Of a DNA stretch of 64,000 bases, positions 9,388 to 18,231 are shown in pieces. The stretch is from contig NZ_CP100448.1 of NCBI RefSeq assembly GCF_024227715.1, positions 558,001 to 622,000 on the forward strand. The letters are read 5' to 3'. The stretch is from Halomarina litorea (lineage in GTDB: Archaea; Halobacteriota; Halobacteria; Halobacteriales; Haloarculaceae). Position 1 is the first letter of the stretch, and each line of letters starts with the position of its first letter. The position numbers and the translations under genes are program-made. The notes under the pieces are model-generated. The model saw only the letters and a program-made list of their open reading frames with translations. It did no database searches and had not been told where the DNA came from.

Positions 9388-9473
9388 ACCCGAGGGTAGG
9401 TGCCACTGTACGTGAAACTACGGTTCGGCCGGGCCTGCGGCGACTGCTCCGGACCGGCGCCCGACACGGCGAC

Positions 9474-10004
9474 TCAGGCTCCGAGGACCCGCACGACCAG
9501 CGTCGCCTCGTAGCTCCCGCGGTCGGTCGTCGCCCGTACGTCGAACGCGACGGCGAGGACCGTCGTCTCGCCCGCCCGCTCCTGAACGACGACGCCGTCG
9601 ACCGCCCGGCAGGTCCCGAACTGTCGTCCCGGGCCAGCGAGGCAGTGCTCGCTCGCCCACGCGCGTGCGGCGGAGTCGTTCGTCCCCACCTCGTAGGCGG
9701 TGCCCGCGGCGACGCTCGACGCCTCCAGCGCGTCCGTCGGCGGCCCGAGTCGGTCGGCCGTCGCCTCGACCGCCCGCTCCCTGTGCTCCCAGTCGTACTC
9801 GCCGGTGACGTTCGCGCCCGCCTCGTGGACGGCCCGTTCGAGGACTCGCTCGGCGTTCGCGAGGGGGGCGTCGTACTCCGCGCTGGCGGTCACGTCGGGG
9901 TGGTAGCCCAGTTGCTGGTATGCCAGCACCGCCGGCACGAGGGCGACGGCGACGACGGCCGCCGCCGCGAGGACGAGTTGCGCGCGGTCGCGTCGACCCG
10001 TCAC
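9474..10004 (-). CDS. Pilin-like single-helix protein of pilus operon (DUF7261 type)
   Basis: A 176-residue protein starting at a GTG that overlaps the preceding stop (GTGA). The N-terminus RDRAQLV leads into one hydrophobic helix of about 20 residues; the rest is a soluble domain with two Cys in the C-terminal half and a beta-rich end. It is the last of five pilin-like genes after the PilC-type gene. It matches what I know of a haloarchaeal family always found in this position (DUF7261), probably a minor pilin or assembly factor outside the membrane. Confidence 0.7.
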   Translation of the reverse strand: MTGRRDRAQLVLAAAAVVAVALVPAVLAYQQLGYHPDVTASAEYDAPLANAERVLERAVHEAGANVTGEYDWEHRERAVEATADRLGPPTDALEASSVAAGTAYEVGTNDSAARAWASEHCLAGPGRQFGTCRAVDGVVVQERAGETTVLAVAFDVRATTDRGSYEATLVVRVLGA

Positions 10005-10456
10005 ACGTACCACACTCGTATCGTCACGTCGCCCGCCGTCGTCGCCACCGTCGCGACGCCGACGGCGACGCCCGCGGGTCGCTCGTAGCCCACCGCGCCG
10101 TGTGGCGTCTCCACGCGGTACATGAGGTTGTCCGGGAGGAGTCGGTCGACGCGCCGGTCGAGGGCGGTCCGCTCGCGCTCGAAGGCCGCCGCCGAGCGCG
10201 CGACCTCCGAGAGCCGGGTCGCCCCGCGGTGGCGCGGCGGTTCGGTCGCCAGCACGGTCGCGGCGTCGTCCGCGTAGGCGTCTAGCTGTGGCTCGCGGGT
10301 GTCGGGCGACGGGACGCCGAGGAGGAACCCCGTCGCCACCGCCAGCACGAGGACGACGCCTACGCCCGCCTCGACGACCGACAGCGAGAGCTGCCCTCTC
10401 GCCCCCGCGCGACTGCCTCGCCGGTCGCACCCGTCCCAGTCGCCCCCCTCACGCAT
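10001..10456 (-). CDS. Pilin-like single-helix protein of pilus operon (DUF7262 type)
   Basis: A 151-residue protein. After about 20 hydrophilic residues comes RGQLSLS followed by a hydrophobic helix, much like archaeal class III signal peptides in which a Q follows the peptidase site. The remainder is a small soluble domain. The ATG lies 8 nt inside the preceding gene and the stop overlaps the next GTG, so translation is coupled on both sides. Family position suggests DUF7262; function is inferred from operon context only. Confidence 0.7.
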   Translation of the reverse strand: MREGGDWDGCDRRGSRAGARGQLSLSVVEAGVGVVLVLAVATGFLLGVPSPDTREPQLDAYADDAATVLATEPPRHRGATRLSEVARSAAAFERERTALDRRVDRLLPDNLMYRVETPHGAVGYERPAGVAVGVATVATTAGDVTIRVWYV

Positions 10457-11141
10457 CGACCGTCACCACCAGTTCGGCCTTGGTCGTCCGCGCCGGGTAG
10501 TAGGTGAGTTCGACGGCGTTCGGCGGGAGCGGTCCCGCGTGCTCGAACGCGAGGTGGGTCGTCTCGTAGCGCGAGAGGGTCACGTCGAACGTCCCGCGCA
10601 GACCCGAGGGGTCGTGGAGGACGACGCGCCCGTTCGCACGGACGGTGGTGAGGTTCGTCGCGGGCGGCGGGGTGAGGCCGAGCGTCGCACGCGGCGTCCG
10701 CCGGGGCAGGGCGATACGGTCCCCCGGAACCCGGGAGACGGTGACCGACTGGCGGCGCTCGACGAGGACGACCCGCCGCATCGTCGTCCCGCCGGCGGGG
10801 TCGCCCCGCTCTACGAGTGTCTCGCCGTCGAGGCGGACGCGCACCGCCCGCCCCTCGCTCGCGGGGAACAGGGCGACGAAGCGGTCGTCGCTCAGTCGGT
10901 CCACCTCGGACCCGTTCAGCACGTTCCCGCGGGTGGTGAGCGGCGACGCATCGCTCACCAGTCGCTCCGAGAGGCCGACGGCCGCGGCGCGCTCGGCGGG
11001 TTCGCGGCGGGCGTCCGCGAACGCCCCGTCCGCCAGCGAGAGGCCCAGTCCGGCGGTGACGGTCACGAGCACGAGGGCGACGGCGAGGGCGGGGAGGTTC
11101 GCCTGCGCGCGCTGGCCGTCGACACTCGCAGCCGGGGTCAC
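10449..11141 (-). CDS. Pilin-like single-helix protein of pilus operon (DUF7263 type)
   Basis: A 230-residue protein from a GTG at 11141 that overlaps the previous stop. The N-terminus has QRAQANL leading into one hydrophobic helix and then a beta-rich domain of about 180 residues, presumably outside the cell. An upstream GTG in frame would add an arginine-rich stretch that overlaps the neighbouring gene and is rejected. It sits third among the five pilin-like genes. The DUF7263 assignment rests on order and general look. Confidence 0.7.
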   Translation of the reverse strand: MTPAASVDGQRAQANLPALAVALVLVTVTAGLGLSLADGAFADARREPAERAAAVGLSERLVSDASPLTTRGNVLNGSEVDRLSDDRFVALFPASEGRAVRVRLDGETLVERGDPAGGTTMRRVVLVERRQSVTVSRVPGDRIALPRRTPRATLGLTPPPATNLTTVRANGRVVLHDPSGLRGTFDVTLSRYETTHLAFEHAGPLPPNAVELTYYPARTTKAELVVTVDA

Positions 11142-11605
11142 GCCTCCACCTCCGCGAGGCGGACGACCAGACCGCCGGGCGTCGACTCCACGCGGACGAC
11201 GGCCTCGCTCGTACTCGTCCACGACCCCTCGACGCGGACCACGCTGTCGGGGAGGGTCAGGGGGACGCGTCCACCGATGGCCGCGTCGGGGTGGACGAGG
11301 ACGAGCGTCCGCCCCTCGGCGCGCACCTCGTAGCCCGCCCCCCGAATCGTCTCGGGGAGCGCGACGCGCAGGCGGACGGACACCTCCCGCGAGACGGGCG
11401 GGACGGCCTGCTGGACCCGTTCCACGGCGGCGGCGAGCGTCCGGTCGGCGACGGCGTCGCCCGCGGTAGCCCGGTACTGAGGAACGGCTCCCCCGAACAG
11501 CGTGGTGGTCAGGAGGGCGATGAACAGGACGACGAGGCCCGCCTCCAGCGTCTTGGCAACGACGGGCGTCACGCCGCGTTCGTCGAGTCGCCCTCGTCTA
11601 CGCAT
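11138..11605 (-). CDS. Pilin-like single-helix protein of pilus operon (DUF7266 type)
   Basis: A 155-residue protein. The N-terminus (residues 9-15 DERGVTP) and the following hydrophobic helix with TLFGG resemble archaeal pilins and archaellins, where processing occurs just before the helix. The soluble part is short and beta-rich, ending in VVRLAEVEA. Both ends overlap neighbours by 4-8 nt. Probably a structural or minor subunit of the pilus-like machine; no catalytic motif is present. Confidence 0.7.
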   Translation of the reverse strand: MRRRGRLDERGVTPVVAKTLEAGLVVLFIALLTTTLFGGAVPQYRATAGDAVADRTLAAAVERVQQAVPPVSREVSVRLRVALPETIRGAGYEVRAEGRTLVLVHPDAAIGGRVPLTLPDSVVRVEGSWTSTSEAVVRVESTPGGLVVRLAEVEA

Positions 11606-12332
11606 CCTCCACCTCCGTCCGCAGGTCGTGGACCACGAGGTAGGCGGTCCGGGTGCCGTCGTAGGCGGCGACGACGCTCTCGACGCCGTCGTCGTCGAAA
11701 TCGCGACGAGTGGTCTCCCGCCCGCGCTCCGAGAAGTAGCGTTCCCACGCGGCGGGCGTCCGCGTCTCGACCCCGAGGCGGTACTCGCCGTCGCCGAGTT
11801 CGACCCGTTCGTGGCTCACGTTCGTCCGCAAGGTGAGCGACACCTCCCGGCCGGACACGGTGGCGGGGTCGCCGACGCGGGGTGCGCCGACGACGAGGAC
11901 GCCGTCGGCGGCCCGTGAGGCGGTGAACGGGGGGCGCTCGACCATCCGCGCGCCGTCGCCGGTGCCCCGGAGGACCGCGCCCGCGAGGTACGTGACGCGG
12001 CGGTCCCCTGCCTCGAACACCAGCGCGCCGATTTCGACCTCCCGGTCGACGCCCCCGCGGTCGAGGACGCGCAGTTCGCGGGACTCGCTGCGCAGTGTCC
12101 CGTCGGCGAACGCCACCTCGCCGCGGTGGACGCCGGTGGCCTCGACCGGTTCGAGCGCCGCGTCGAACCCGTCTGCGACGCGGGCGGCGTCGGCCCCCGC
12201 CGCGTTCTCCTGGACCAGCGTCCCGACGCTGGCGGTGAGGCCGGCCATCGAGACGACGGCGATACCGAGGAGGAGGGCGACACCGACGACGTGGGACTGC
12301 GCCCGGTCCCCGGAGGCGTCGGAGGGGGTCAC
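11598..12332 (-). CDS. Pilin-like protein of pilus operon (DUF7289 type)
   Basis: A 244-residue protein starting at GTG 12332, which overlaps the stop of the PilC-type gene. The N-terminal DRAQSHVVGVALLLG segment is very like type IV pilin N-termini of Euryarchaeota and is the best pilin candidate of the five. A beta-rich domain follows. Its position directly after the membrane platform gene fits a main or tip pilin. The upstream frame extends through the PilC gene as a non-coding shadow and is excluded. Confidence 0.72.
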   Translation of the reverse strand: MTPSDASGDRAQSHVVGVALLLGIAVVSMAGLTASVGTLVQENAAGADAARVADGFDAALEPVEATGVHRGEVAFADGTLRSESRELRVLDRGGVDREVEIGALVFEAGDRRVTYLAGAVLRGTGDGARMVERPPFTASRAADGVLVVGAPRVGDPATVSGREVSLTLRTNVSHERVELGDGEYRLGVETRTPAAWERYFSERGRETTRRDFDDDGVESVVAAYDGTRTAYLVVHDLRTEVEDA

Positions 12333-14212
12333 AGCAGGCCCGCCCCCGCGAAGACGGCGTAGCCGACGGTCACGAGTAGCGCGGAGTGGAGCAGCGCCTC
12401 GTAGCGCCCGCGACTCGCGCTCCCGGCGAACCAGCCGCAGGCGAGCATCGTCGCCTGCGTGACGAGGTAGAACCGGAAGCGGTCGCGCTCGGGGTCCACG
12501 GCATCGGGGTCGAGAGCGGTGCCGGCGTTCGTGCTGGCGACCGTCGAGAGCTGTGCGAAGCCGTCGAGGACGTAGAGGTTCACCGCCACCATGATGCCGA
12601 CGACGAGGAGCGCGGTGGTCCAGCCGACGGCGACGTACACCATGAGCGACGACCGGAGGGCCTTGCGCTCGTGGTAGAGCCGGCCCACCTCCGTCTGGAG
12701 CGTCTCGAAGACGTCCTCGGCGTCGCTCCCCACGTCGAGCGCGCCCGTCACGAGGCCCATCGTCTGTGCCGCGAGGGGGGTCCCGACCTCCTCGACGAAT
12801 CGGTCGAGGGCGGCGGTCCGCACGTCCTCGCCGTCGTGGGTGACCAGCGTGAGGTTGAACGCCAGCGCGTCCACGTCGGCCTGCAACGCCCCCGAGTCCA
12901 CCTCGCGGGCGACCCGTTCGACGGCCTCGGCGAACGGCCGGCCGAGGCTGACGTGCCCCGCGACGGCGTGGACGACGTCTTTCATCTCGCGGTCCTTCGC
13001 GTCGTCGCGGCGGGCGCGCCGGACGGCCACGACGCCGACGGGGAGGGCGAAGGCGACGTAGCTGAACAGCGCGACGTTCGCGACCCGGTAGCTGAGCGAC
13101 CAGCACCCGGCGGCGACGAGGAACGCGAGGGGGAGACAGACCGTCGCCGCGCTCGCCGGGTTGGTCGTCACCTCCTCTAGGACGCCACCGAGCGACCGTG
13201 CCGCCGAGTACGTCGGCGGGGCCTGGTCGGGCGGGCGGAGCGCCCCCACCAGCCACGCGGCCCCCGCGCCGACGAGGAGGACGAACCCGGCGCTGGCGTA
13301 GACGACGAGCGCGCGGACCGTCGTTTCGCCGAGCGGCGTGGCGACGGGCGCGCTCAGCCCCGGCGCGAGGACGGCCATCACGGTGAGGATGATGACCAGC
13401 AGGGCCGGGAGGACGAGCATCACGATGAACAGTTCCGCGAGCAGTTCGAGGAAGTCCGCCGCCCGCTGGCGGGTGCGCGCCTGCCGGTGTGAGAGCATCC
13501 GGGATTCGAGCGAGAGGTAGCCGGCGAGGGCGTCCTCGCCCTGCGCGGCGTGTTCGCGGAACTTCAACAGGAACGGCGAGAGCAGGTCCCGCGAGGGGGT
13601 GTCGCGGGCGACCATCCGCAGGCCCGAGTCGAGGCTCCCGGTGAGGGCCGCTCGGTTGAGCGCGGTCTGGAAGGCGCGGGCCGTCTCGCCGTAGGCGTCC
13701 TGTTCGGCCACCTTCCGGAGCATCGCGCGGTGGCCGTCGCTGCCGGCCCCCAGCGCCCGGAGGTAGCGGACCGCGCCGGGGAGCGTCCGCTCGATGCTCG
13801 CGCGGCGGGCCGACGCGACCCACCGGAGGTACTGCCCGCCGCCCCAGACGACCCCCCGCTTCGCGGCGATTCCCGCTCCCCCGGCGAGGACGACGGCCGC
13901 CGTCGTCCGTGACACGTCCGGCACGGTGAGGCGGTTCAGGACGGGTATCGCCCGCTGGAGGACGTCGCTCGCCGTGTCGAGAACAGCGGCGGGGACGGCG
14001 AGAGCGAGGACCGCCGCGCCGACGGTGGCGAGGAGGAACCCGACCCACGAGAGGCCGTACACCCGCGCGAGGAACACGTCGAAACTCGGGCCGACGCCGG
14101 CACCCCGGTAGCGCCGCCGATCCCGGTCGTGGCGGTGGTGGTCGGCGTGCCGGGAGAACAGCGCGTACAACCCCCGGTCGAGGGCGCCCCCGGCCCCCTC
14201 AGCGTCGGCCAC
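12329..14212 (-). CDS. pilC: Type II/IV secretion F-domain membrane platform protein, PilC/TadC-like
   Basis: A 627-residue inner-membrane protein with two T2SSF (GspF/TadC) repeats and around nine or ten membrane segments, the platform on which the ATPase pushes pilin subunits. The N-terminal 40 residues are His/Asp/Arg-rich and cytoplasmic. It starts at a GTG (14212) because no suitable ATG exists before the first domain. A TATA-like AATTTTAAG at 14301-14310 lies about 90 nt upstream. The downstream five pilin-like genes all overlap end to end with it, forming a six-gene operon. The partner ATPase is encoded separately at 15664-17853. Confidence 0.85.
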   Translation of the reverse strand: MADAEGAGGALDRGLYALFSRHADHHRHDRDRRRYRGAGVGPSFDVFLARVYGLSWVGFLLATVGAAVLALAVPAAVLDTASDVLQRAIPVLNRLTVPDVSRTTAAVVLAGGAGIAAKRGVVWGGGQYLRWVASARRASIERTLPGAVRYLRALGAGSDGHRAMLRKVAEQDAYGETARAFQTALNRAALTGSLDSGLRMVARDTPSRDLLSPFLLKFREHAAQGEDALAGYLSLESRMLSHRQARTRQRAADFLELLAELFIVMLVLPALLVIILTVMAVLAPGLSAPVATPLGETTVRALVVYASAGFVLLVGAGAAWLVGALRPPDQAPPTYSAARSLGGVLEEVTTNPASAATVCLPLAFLVAAGCWSLSYRVANVALFSYVAFALPVGVVAVRRARRDDAKDREMKDVVHAVAGHVSLGRPFAEAVERVAREVDSGALQADVDALAFNLTLVTHDGEDVRTAALDRFVEEVGTPLAAQTMGLVTGALDVGSDAEDVFETLQTEVGRLYHERKALRSSLMVYVAVGWTTALLVVGIMVAVNLYVLDGFAQLSTVASTNAGTALDPDAVDPERDRFRFYLVTQATMLACGWFAGSASRGRYEALLHSALLVTVGYAVFAGAGLL

Positions 14213-14502
14213 CGGCCACCCCCGTCTGGGGCCCGGTGGGGGGCGCCGGACCCTCGGCCGCGTCGTTCTGGTTCACGACCGTGATTCGACTCCTTCCCGG
14301 ACTTAAAATTTAGGAATTGAAGAAAGTACTCGAAAGGAGAATTGCGTCCGCGCTCACTCCTGATTGGCGGAGGTCCGCTGGTAGTCGTGGGTGTATCTCT
14401 CGACGAGGTTCCCCACGGGTCCGCACACCGCGACCCCGAGGAACTCTCCTCGGTTCCGTTGCCAGTCGCCGTGTGGATGGTGTCGACGCCCACTCGTTCG
14501 GA

Positions 14503-14919
14503 CTACTGCACCAGCAACGCCACCGCCACGCACGCCAGACCCACGCCCGCCACCTGCTGGACGTTCACGGGTTCCCCGAGGACGACGACGCCGTAGGCGA
14601 ATGCGACGACGAAGTACAGCGCCGGAATCGCCGTCACCCCCGAGAGTGCCCCCATGTCGAGCGCCCGGTAGAACAGGACGGTGCCGAGGCTCATCGAGAG
14701 GCCCGCCAGCGCCGAGAAGGCGAACCCCGCGTCGTAGGTGACGTCCCCGAGGACGCCCGGGTCGAGTGCGAAGACGACGCCGATACCCACGACGTAGGTG
14801 ACGAGGACGACGGCCATGTTCGGCATCCGCTCGACGGAGTAGTTCGCGGCGATTCCCCAGACGCCCCAGAGGAGCAACGCGCCGACGGCGTAACTGTACG
14901 CGCTCGACAGGTCGACCAT
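14503..14919 (-). CDS. Half-size EamA/DMT-superfamily membrane protein
   Basis: A 138-residue protein with four or five hydrophobic helices, the size of a single EamA repeat. The C-terminal VVLGEPVNVQQVAGVGL segment is the classical EamA ending (G-E-P/x followed by Gln and a final helix). Such half-size members work as dimers and export or import small metabolites. It lies between the two parts of the pilus machinery and does not look related to it. Substrate unknown. Confidence 0.75.
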   Translation of the reverse strand: MVDLSSAYSYAVGALLLWGVWGIAANYSVERMPNMAVVLVTYVVGIGVVFALDPGVLGDVTYDAGFAFSALAGLSMSLGTVLFYRALDMGALSGVTAIPALYFVVAFAYGVVVLGEPVNVQQVAGVGLACVAVALLVQ

Positions 14920-14991
14920 CGTTCGGGGAGACTCGCGGGCGGGGCAAAAGGCTGGTTCCCAACCCGCCGGGTCATCCGTATTGTGGAATAG

Positions 14992-14997
14992 TTTAAG
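14992..14997 (+). promoter_or_regulatory. TATA-like box before the secreted DUF6517-type gene
   Basis: TTTAAG lies 27 nt before the ATG at 15024, the usual distance for a leaderless transcript. Confidence 0.45.
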
Positions 14998-15023
14998 ACG
15001 AAGAAGTTCTCACATCTGGTTGT

Positions 15024-15659
15024 ATGCTCCGTCGACTCCTCGCCGGCGTCGTCCTCGCCGTGATGCTCGCCTCGGTCGCCACCAGCGGGTGGCTCGTGGC
15101 GGGCGGCCCACTCGTCGCCGAGGCGTCGGGCGCGGCGACGGTCACGGACGAGACGCTCGCCGCCCACGGCTACAGTCCGATGCGGGTCGAACACGTCCGG
15201 GTCGACGAGGCGGTCCGGGCGGGGGGTGTCACGAAACGGGTGAACGTCTCGATGTACGTCGCCGCCACGACGACGACTGACCCCGACCGCGGCCCGGCGG
15301 GGTTGATGACGGCCACGCTCCCCGCTGCGCGCGTCGCGGGCGTCGCGACGAACCCCCTCGCGCACGTCCCCGTCGAACGCGCCTTCGAGTTCGTCGTGCC
15401 CCACCTCCCGACGGACATGGAGTCCTTCGAGGCCGTCGGGTCGCGGTCGGTCAGCGTCGCGGGCGAGACGCGCACCGTGACGACCTACGAGGCGCGCGCC
15501 GCCTCGGGCGAGGTGCTCGAACTGTCCGTCGCGCGGGTCGTCGTCGGCGAGGACCTCGTGGTCGTCGTCGGGACGCAACCTGCGGGCGCGGGCGAGGGGG
15601 CGACCCTCCTCGACCTGATGGCCGCCCTCGAACACAGCGAGCGTCCCGGGACGGAGTAG
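15024..15659 (+). CDS. Secreted/anchored haloarchaeal protein, DUF6517-like
   Basis: A 211-residue protein with a Sec-type signal or anchor (residues 1-28, RR then a hydrophobic stretch) and no lipobox Cys. The mature part is beta-rich with a repeated pattern of short charged strands. It resembles the haloarchaeal DUF6517 family, whose function is unknown. It is the only plus-strand gene in a long minus-strand stretch and has its own promoter, so it interrupts rather than belongs to the pilus genes. Confidence 0.65.
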   Translation: MLRRLLAGVVLAVMLASVATSGWLVAGGPLVAEASGAATVTDETLAAHGYSPMRVEHVRVDEAVRAGGVTKRVNVSMYVAATTTTDPDRGPAGLMTATLPAARVAGVATNPLAHVPVERAFEFVVPHLPTDMESFEAVGSRSVSVAGETRTVTTYEARAASGEVLELSVARVVVGEDLVVVVGTQPAGAGEGATLLDLMAALEHSERPGTE

Positions 15660-15663
15660 CGAG

Positions 15664-17853
15664 TCAGTCGAACTCCGCCGGCTCCATCCGCTCTCCGCCG
15701 TCGCCTACACGCGAGGCGCGCCTGTCGGCCGCGACCCGTTCGACCGTCGCCGTCTCGTTCGTCCGGAGGTCCGAAAGAAACGCGAAGAGGTCGTCGGCGT
15801 CGTCGACGCCCTCCTCAACCAGATACTGCACGTAGCGGTGCTTTCGGTCGAACTCCGCCTCGACCGCTTCGACGGCGCGGTCGGTCCGGTCGGCGATTCG
15901 CTCGAACGCCCGGACGCGACCGGGAAGGGGGTCGGTCTCGGTCCCCTCGGCGTCGTGGGCGAAGGCGAACCCGCCGTCGATGGTCCGCTCGCACACCGTG
16001 TCGTAGCGGACGGTCACGTCCTCGCGTTCGACGCACTCGCCGCCCGACTCGACGAGTTCGACGGCCTCGCCGACGTACCGGTCGCCCCCGGACCGGCGCG
16101 GGAACACGACGAGGTCGATCTCGTCGAGGAGGTGGGTGGGAAGGCCCTGTTCGACCACGCGGTTGACCAGTTTCTCCACGTCCTCGGCGTGCGTCGTCCC
16201 GAGGACGCCGTGGCCCGTCGAGAGCACCTCGCCGAAGGTGGCGAAGGAGGCGGGCGTGTTTATCTCCGCGATGACCTCCACGTCGGGGTTGAGGTAGTTG
16301 GTCTCGGTCATCAGGTCGGCCATCGTCACCCGCTTGTAGTCGGACTCGTGGTCCCGGGTGGTGAGCGAGACGCCCGTCTCGTGGGGAAGGCGCACCTCGC
16401 GCGAGCCCTCGTCGATGCTGACGGGTCGCTCGTCGTAGGGGATGAAGGGCGTGTGGGCGTTCATGAGGGTGGTCTTGCCCACCCCGGTCGGCCCCGCGAA
16501 GAGGACGACGCCGTGGTGTTCGTACAGCACCCAGAGGAGGGCGACGAGTTCGGTCGGGAGGCTCCCGCCCCGCACGAGGTCGACGGGGGTGAGGGGGTCC
16601 GGCGACTGCTTGCGGATGGAGATGTGCGGGCCCTCGGCGCTGATGGTCGGGAGGGCGACGGCACACCGGATGGTCTCGTCGACACCCTCGGGCGAGAGGT
16701 TCACCTTCGCGCTCGGGGTGGAGGCGTTGACCTCCACGCCGTCGGCGGCCGCCAGCTGCGTGACGACGTTGACGAACGCCGTCTCGTCCTCGAAGGCGAG
16801 GTTCGTCGGGACGCGCCCCGACGCCCCGCGGGGGACGACCTTCACCCGTTCGCCGACGCGGTTTGCCTCCACGTCCTCCAACCTGCCGTCGCGGATGGGC
16901 ACCGTGAGTTGGCCGTAGCCCACGTAGTCCCGGAGGACGTAGTAGACGAGGTCGTCCAGTCGGTCGGGGGCGTACCGCCCACCGACGGGCGGCACCGCGA
17001 GGTCGTACTCCGCGAGGGCGTCCCGGACGCGGTAGGAGAGGGCGTCGAGCCACGCCCGCGTGTCGTCGGCGGTCAGTCGCCGCGAGAGGAGCGCTTCGGC
17101 GCGTTCGCGGACGAAGTCGGCACGGTCCTCCCTGTCGACCACCCCCTCGACGCGCGTCTCCCAGATGCGTTCCTTGCACTCGGCGACGAGTTCCCGGTCC
17201 CCGGGCAGGAGGTCCGGTTCGCGGACGGCGTACTTCGTCGTGAACGGGTCCGCCCCGAGGACGTGCTCCCGGTAGCGCACCACGGGGACGTCGAAGTCGA
17301 GAAAGGGGACGGTGTAGCGCGCGAGTCGCTCGCTGGCGAACCGGGTGAGGTGCTCGGTGTCCTCGACGCCCGTTCGGGCCGGCGCGAAGTCGTCGGTGTG
17401 GACGACCACCTCGCCGTCGCGTTCCTCCGCCACCTCGATGCGGTCGTCGAGGGCGTGTGGCGTCAGCGCACCGAGACAGCGCACCCGCGAGAGGGCGTGG
17501 TAGTCGACGCGGCGACGCGTCGCGGGCGAGACGCTCGTCAACCGACCGACGGCGCGCTCGTACTTCGGGTCGAACCCGCGGGCCATGCGCTCGCGTGCGC
17601 CCTCGCGGGTGAGCGGACGCTCGACGCTCGCGCCGTCGAAGTACTCGCGGACCGTCTCCAGCGCCCGCCGGCCCTCGGTCGACAGCGACGGTTCGCGCAC
17701 CTCGTAGCGGAACGACTCCCGGTCGCCGCGGACGGTGACGACCACGCCGGGATGGACTGCCTCCTGTCGGTGGACGTCGGGGGCGTACCACGCGCCCGGC
17801 GCGTCGGGCGGGACGGGTGCGGGGACGGTCGGGACGGTGGACGACTCGCTCAT
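15664..17853 (-). CDS. pilB: Type II/IV secretion ATPase, PilB/GspE-like
   Basis: A 729-residue cytoplasmic ATPase that powers pilin polymerisation. The N-terminal 300 residues are charged and lineage-specific; the ATPase core has Walker A (GPTGVGKTT) near residue 455 and the His-box GHGVLGTTHAED further on. The usual Walker B/arginine segment GEIRD appears here as AEINT, a change noted separately. The C-terminus lacks a zinc-binding Cys cluster. The ATG at 17853 is preceded by a TTTATT box 24 nt upstream, so a 21-residue upstream extension is rejected. It probably serves the PilC-type gene at 12329-14212. Confidence 0.85.
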   Translation of the reverse strand: MSESSTVPTVPAPVPPDAPGAWYAPDVHRQEAVHPGVVVTVRGDRESFRYEVREPSLSTEGRRALETVREYFDGASVERPLTREGARERMARGFDPKYERAVGRLTSVSPATRRRVDYHALSRVRCLGALTPHALDDRIEVAEERDGEVVVHTDDFAPARTGVEDTEHLTRFASERLARYTVPFLDFDVPVVRYREHVLGADPFTTKYAVREPDLLPGDRELVAECKERIWETRVEGVVDREDRADFVRERAEALLSRRLTADDTRAWLDALSYRVRDALAEYDLAVPPVGGRYAPDRLDDLVYYVLRDYVGYGQLTVPIRDGRLEDVEANRVGERVKVVPRGASGRVPTNLAFEDETAFVNVVTQLAAADGVEVNASTPSAKVNLSPEGVDETIRCAVALPTISAEGPHISIRKQSPDPLTPVDLVRGGSLPTELVALLWVLYEHHGVVLFAGPTGVGKTTLMNAHTPFIPYDERPVSIDEGSREVRLPHETGVSLTTRDHESDYKRVTMADLMTETNYLNPDVEVIAEINTPASFATFGEVLSTGHGVLGTTHAEDVEKLVNRVVEQGLPTHLLDEIDLVVFPRRSGGDRYVGEAVELVESGGECVEREDVTVRYDTVCERTIDGGFAFAHDAEGTETDPLPGRVRAFERIADRTDRAVEAVEAEFDRKHRYVQYLVEEGVDDADDLFAFLSDLRTNETATVERVAADRRASRVGDGGERMEPAEFD

Positions 17854-17876
17854 GGGGAGTCTCCACCAGTTCTCGA

Positions 17877-17884
17877 AAATAAAC
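17877..17884 (-). promoter_or_regulatory. TATA box of the PilB-type gene
   Basis: Minus-strand GTTTATTT about 24 nt before the ATG at 17853. It supports independent transcription of the ATPase gene and decides the start. Confidence 0.45.
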
Positions 17885-17978
17885 GTTCGCATTTGGAGAA
17901 CGTCAGAAGCGGTCACTTCGACGGTCGGGCGCGCCGCTCCGGGGTGTGCGTCGCCCGACCGGTCCTATCGGTGCGCGC

Positions 17979-18143
17979 TCAGTGGGCGTTCTGCGTGTGT
18001 TCGTCGAGCCCTTCGGTCTCCTCGAAGGTCTCGCCGCAGACGGCACACTCCTGGTGGGCGATACCGACGTGCTGACCGAGGCCGGCCGGCGAGTCGAACT
18101 CGTGGTCGCAGGTCTTGCAGACGAAGTGCGCTGTCGTTGGCAT
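17979..18143 (-). CDS. Double C2H2 zinc-finger microprotein
   Basis: A 54-residue protein made of two zinc fingers: C9, C12, H25, H30 and C33, C36, H49, H54. The ATG at 18143 starts right before the first finger; longer in-frame starts add nothing protein-like. Small proteins of this kind are widespread in haloarchaea and some influence stress, biofilm or lipid phenotypes, but no specific role can be read here. It stands alone between the PilB-type and GlcG-like genes. Confidence 0.8.
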   Translation of the reverse strand: MPTTAHFVCKTCDHEFDSPAGLGQHVGIAHQECAVCGETFEETEGLDEHTQNAH

Positions 18144-18231
18144 GGTCGGACGGTCGCACGCGACTCCCGTAGTCTCTCCTGCTTGCACGGGCCGGTGGCC
18201 TGACAGTCGCTCCCTGTTCCCGTCGCCGTGT

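Noticed and set aside
14354-14450. Short minus-strand frame ending in YTHDYQRTSANQE between the DMT and PilC-type genes
   Set aside because: It looks somewhat protein-like, but no convincing start codon or promoter is found and at most about 30 codons would be coding.
15838-18075. A 745-codon open frame on the plus strand
   Set aside because: Antisense shadow of the PilB-type ATPase gene; composition is typical of shadows in high-GC genomes.
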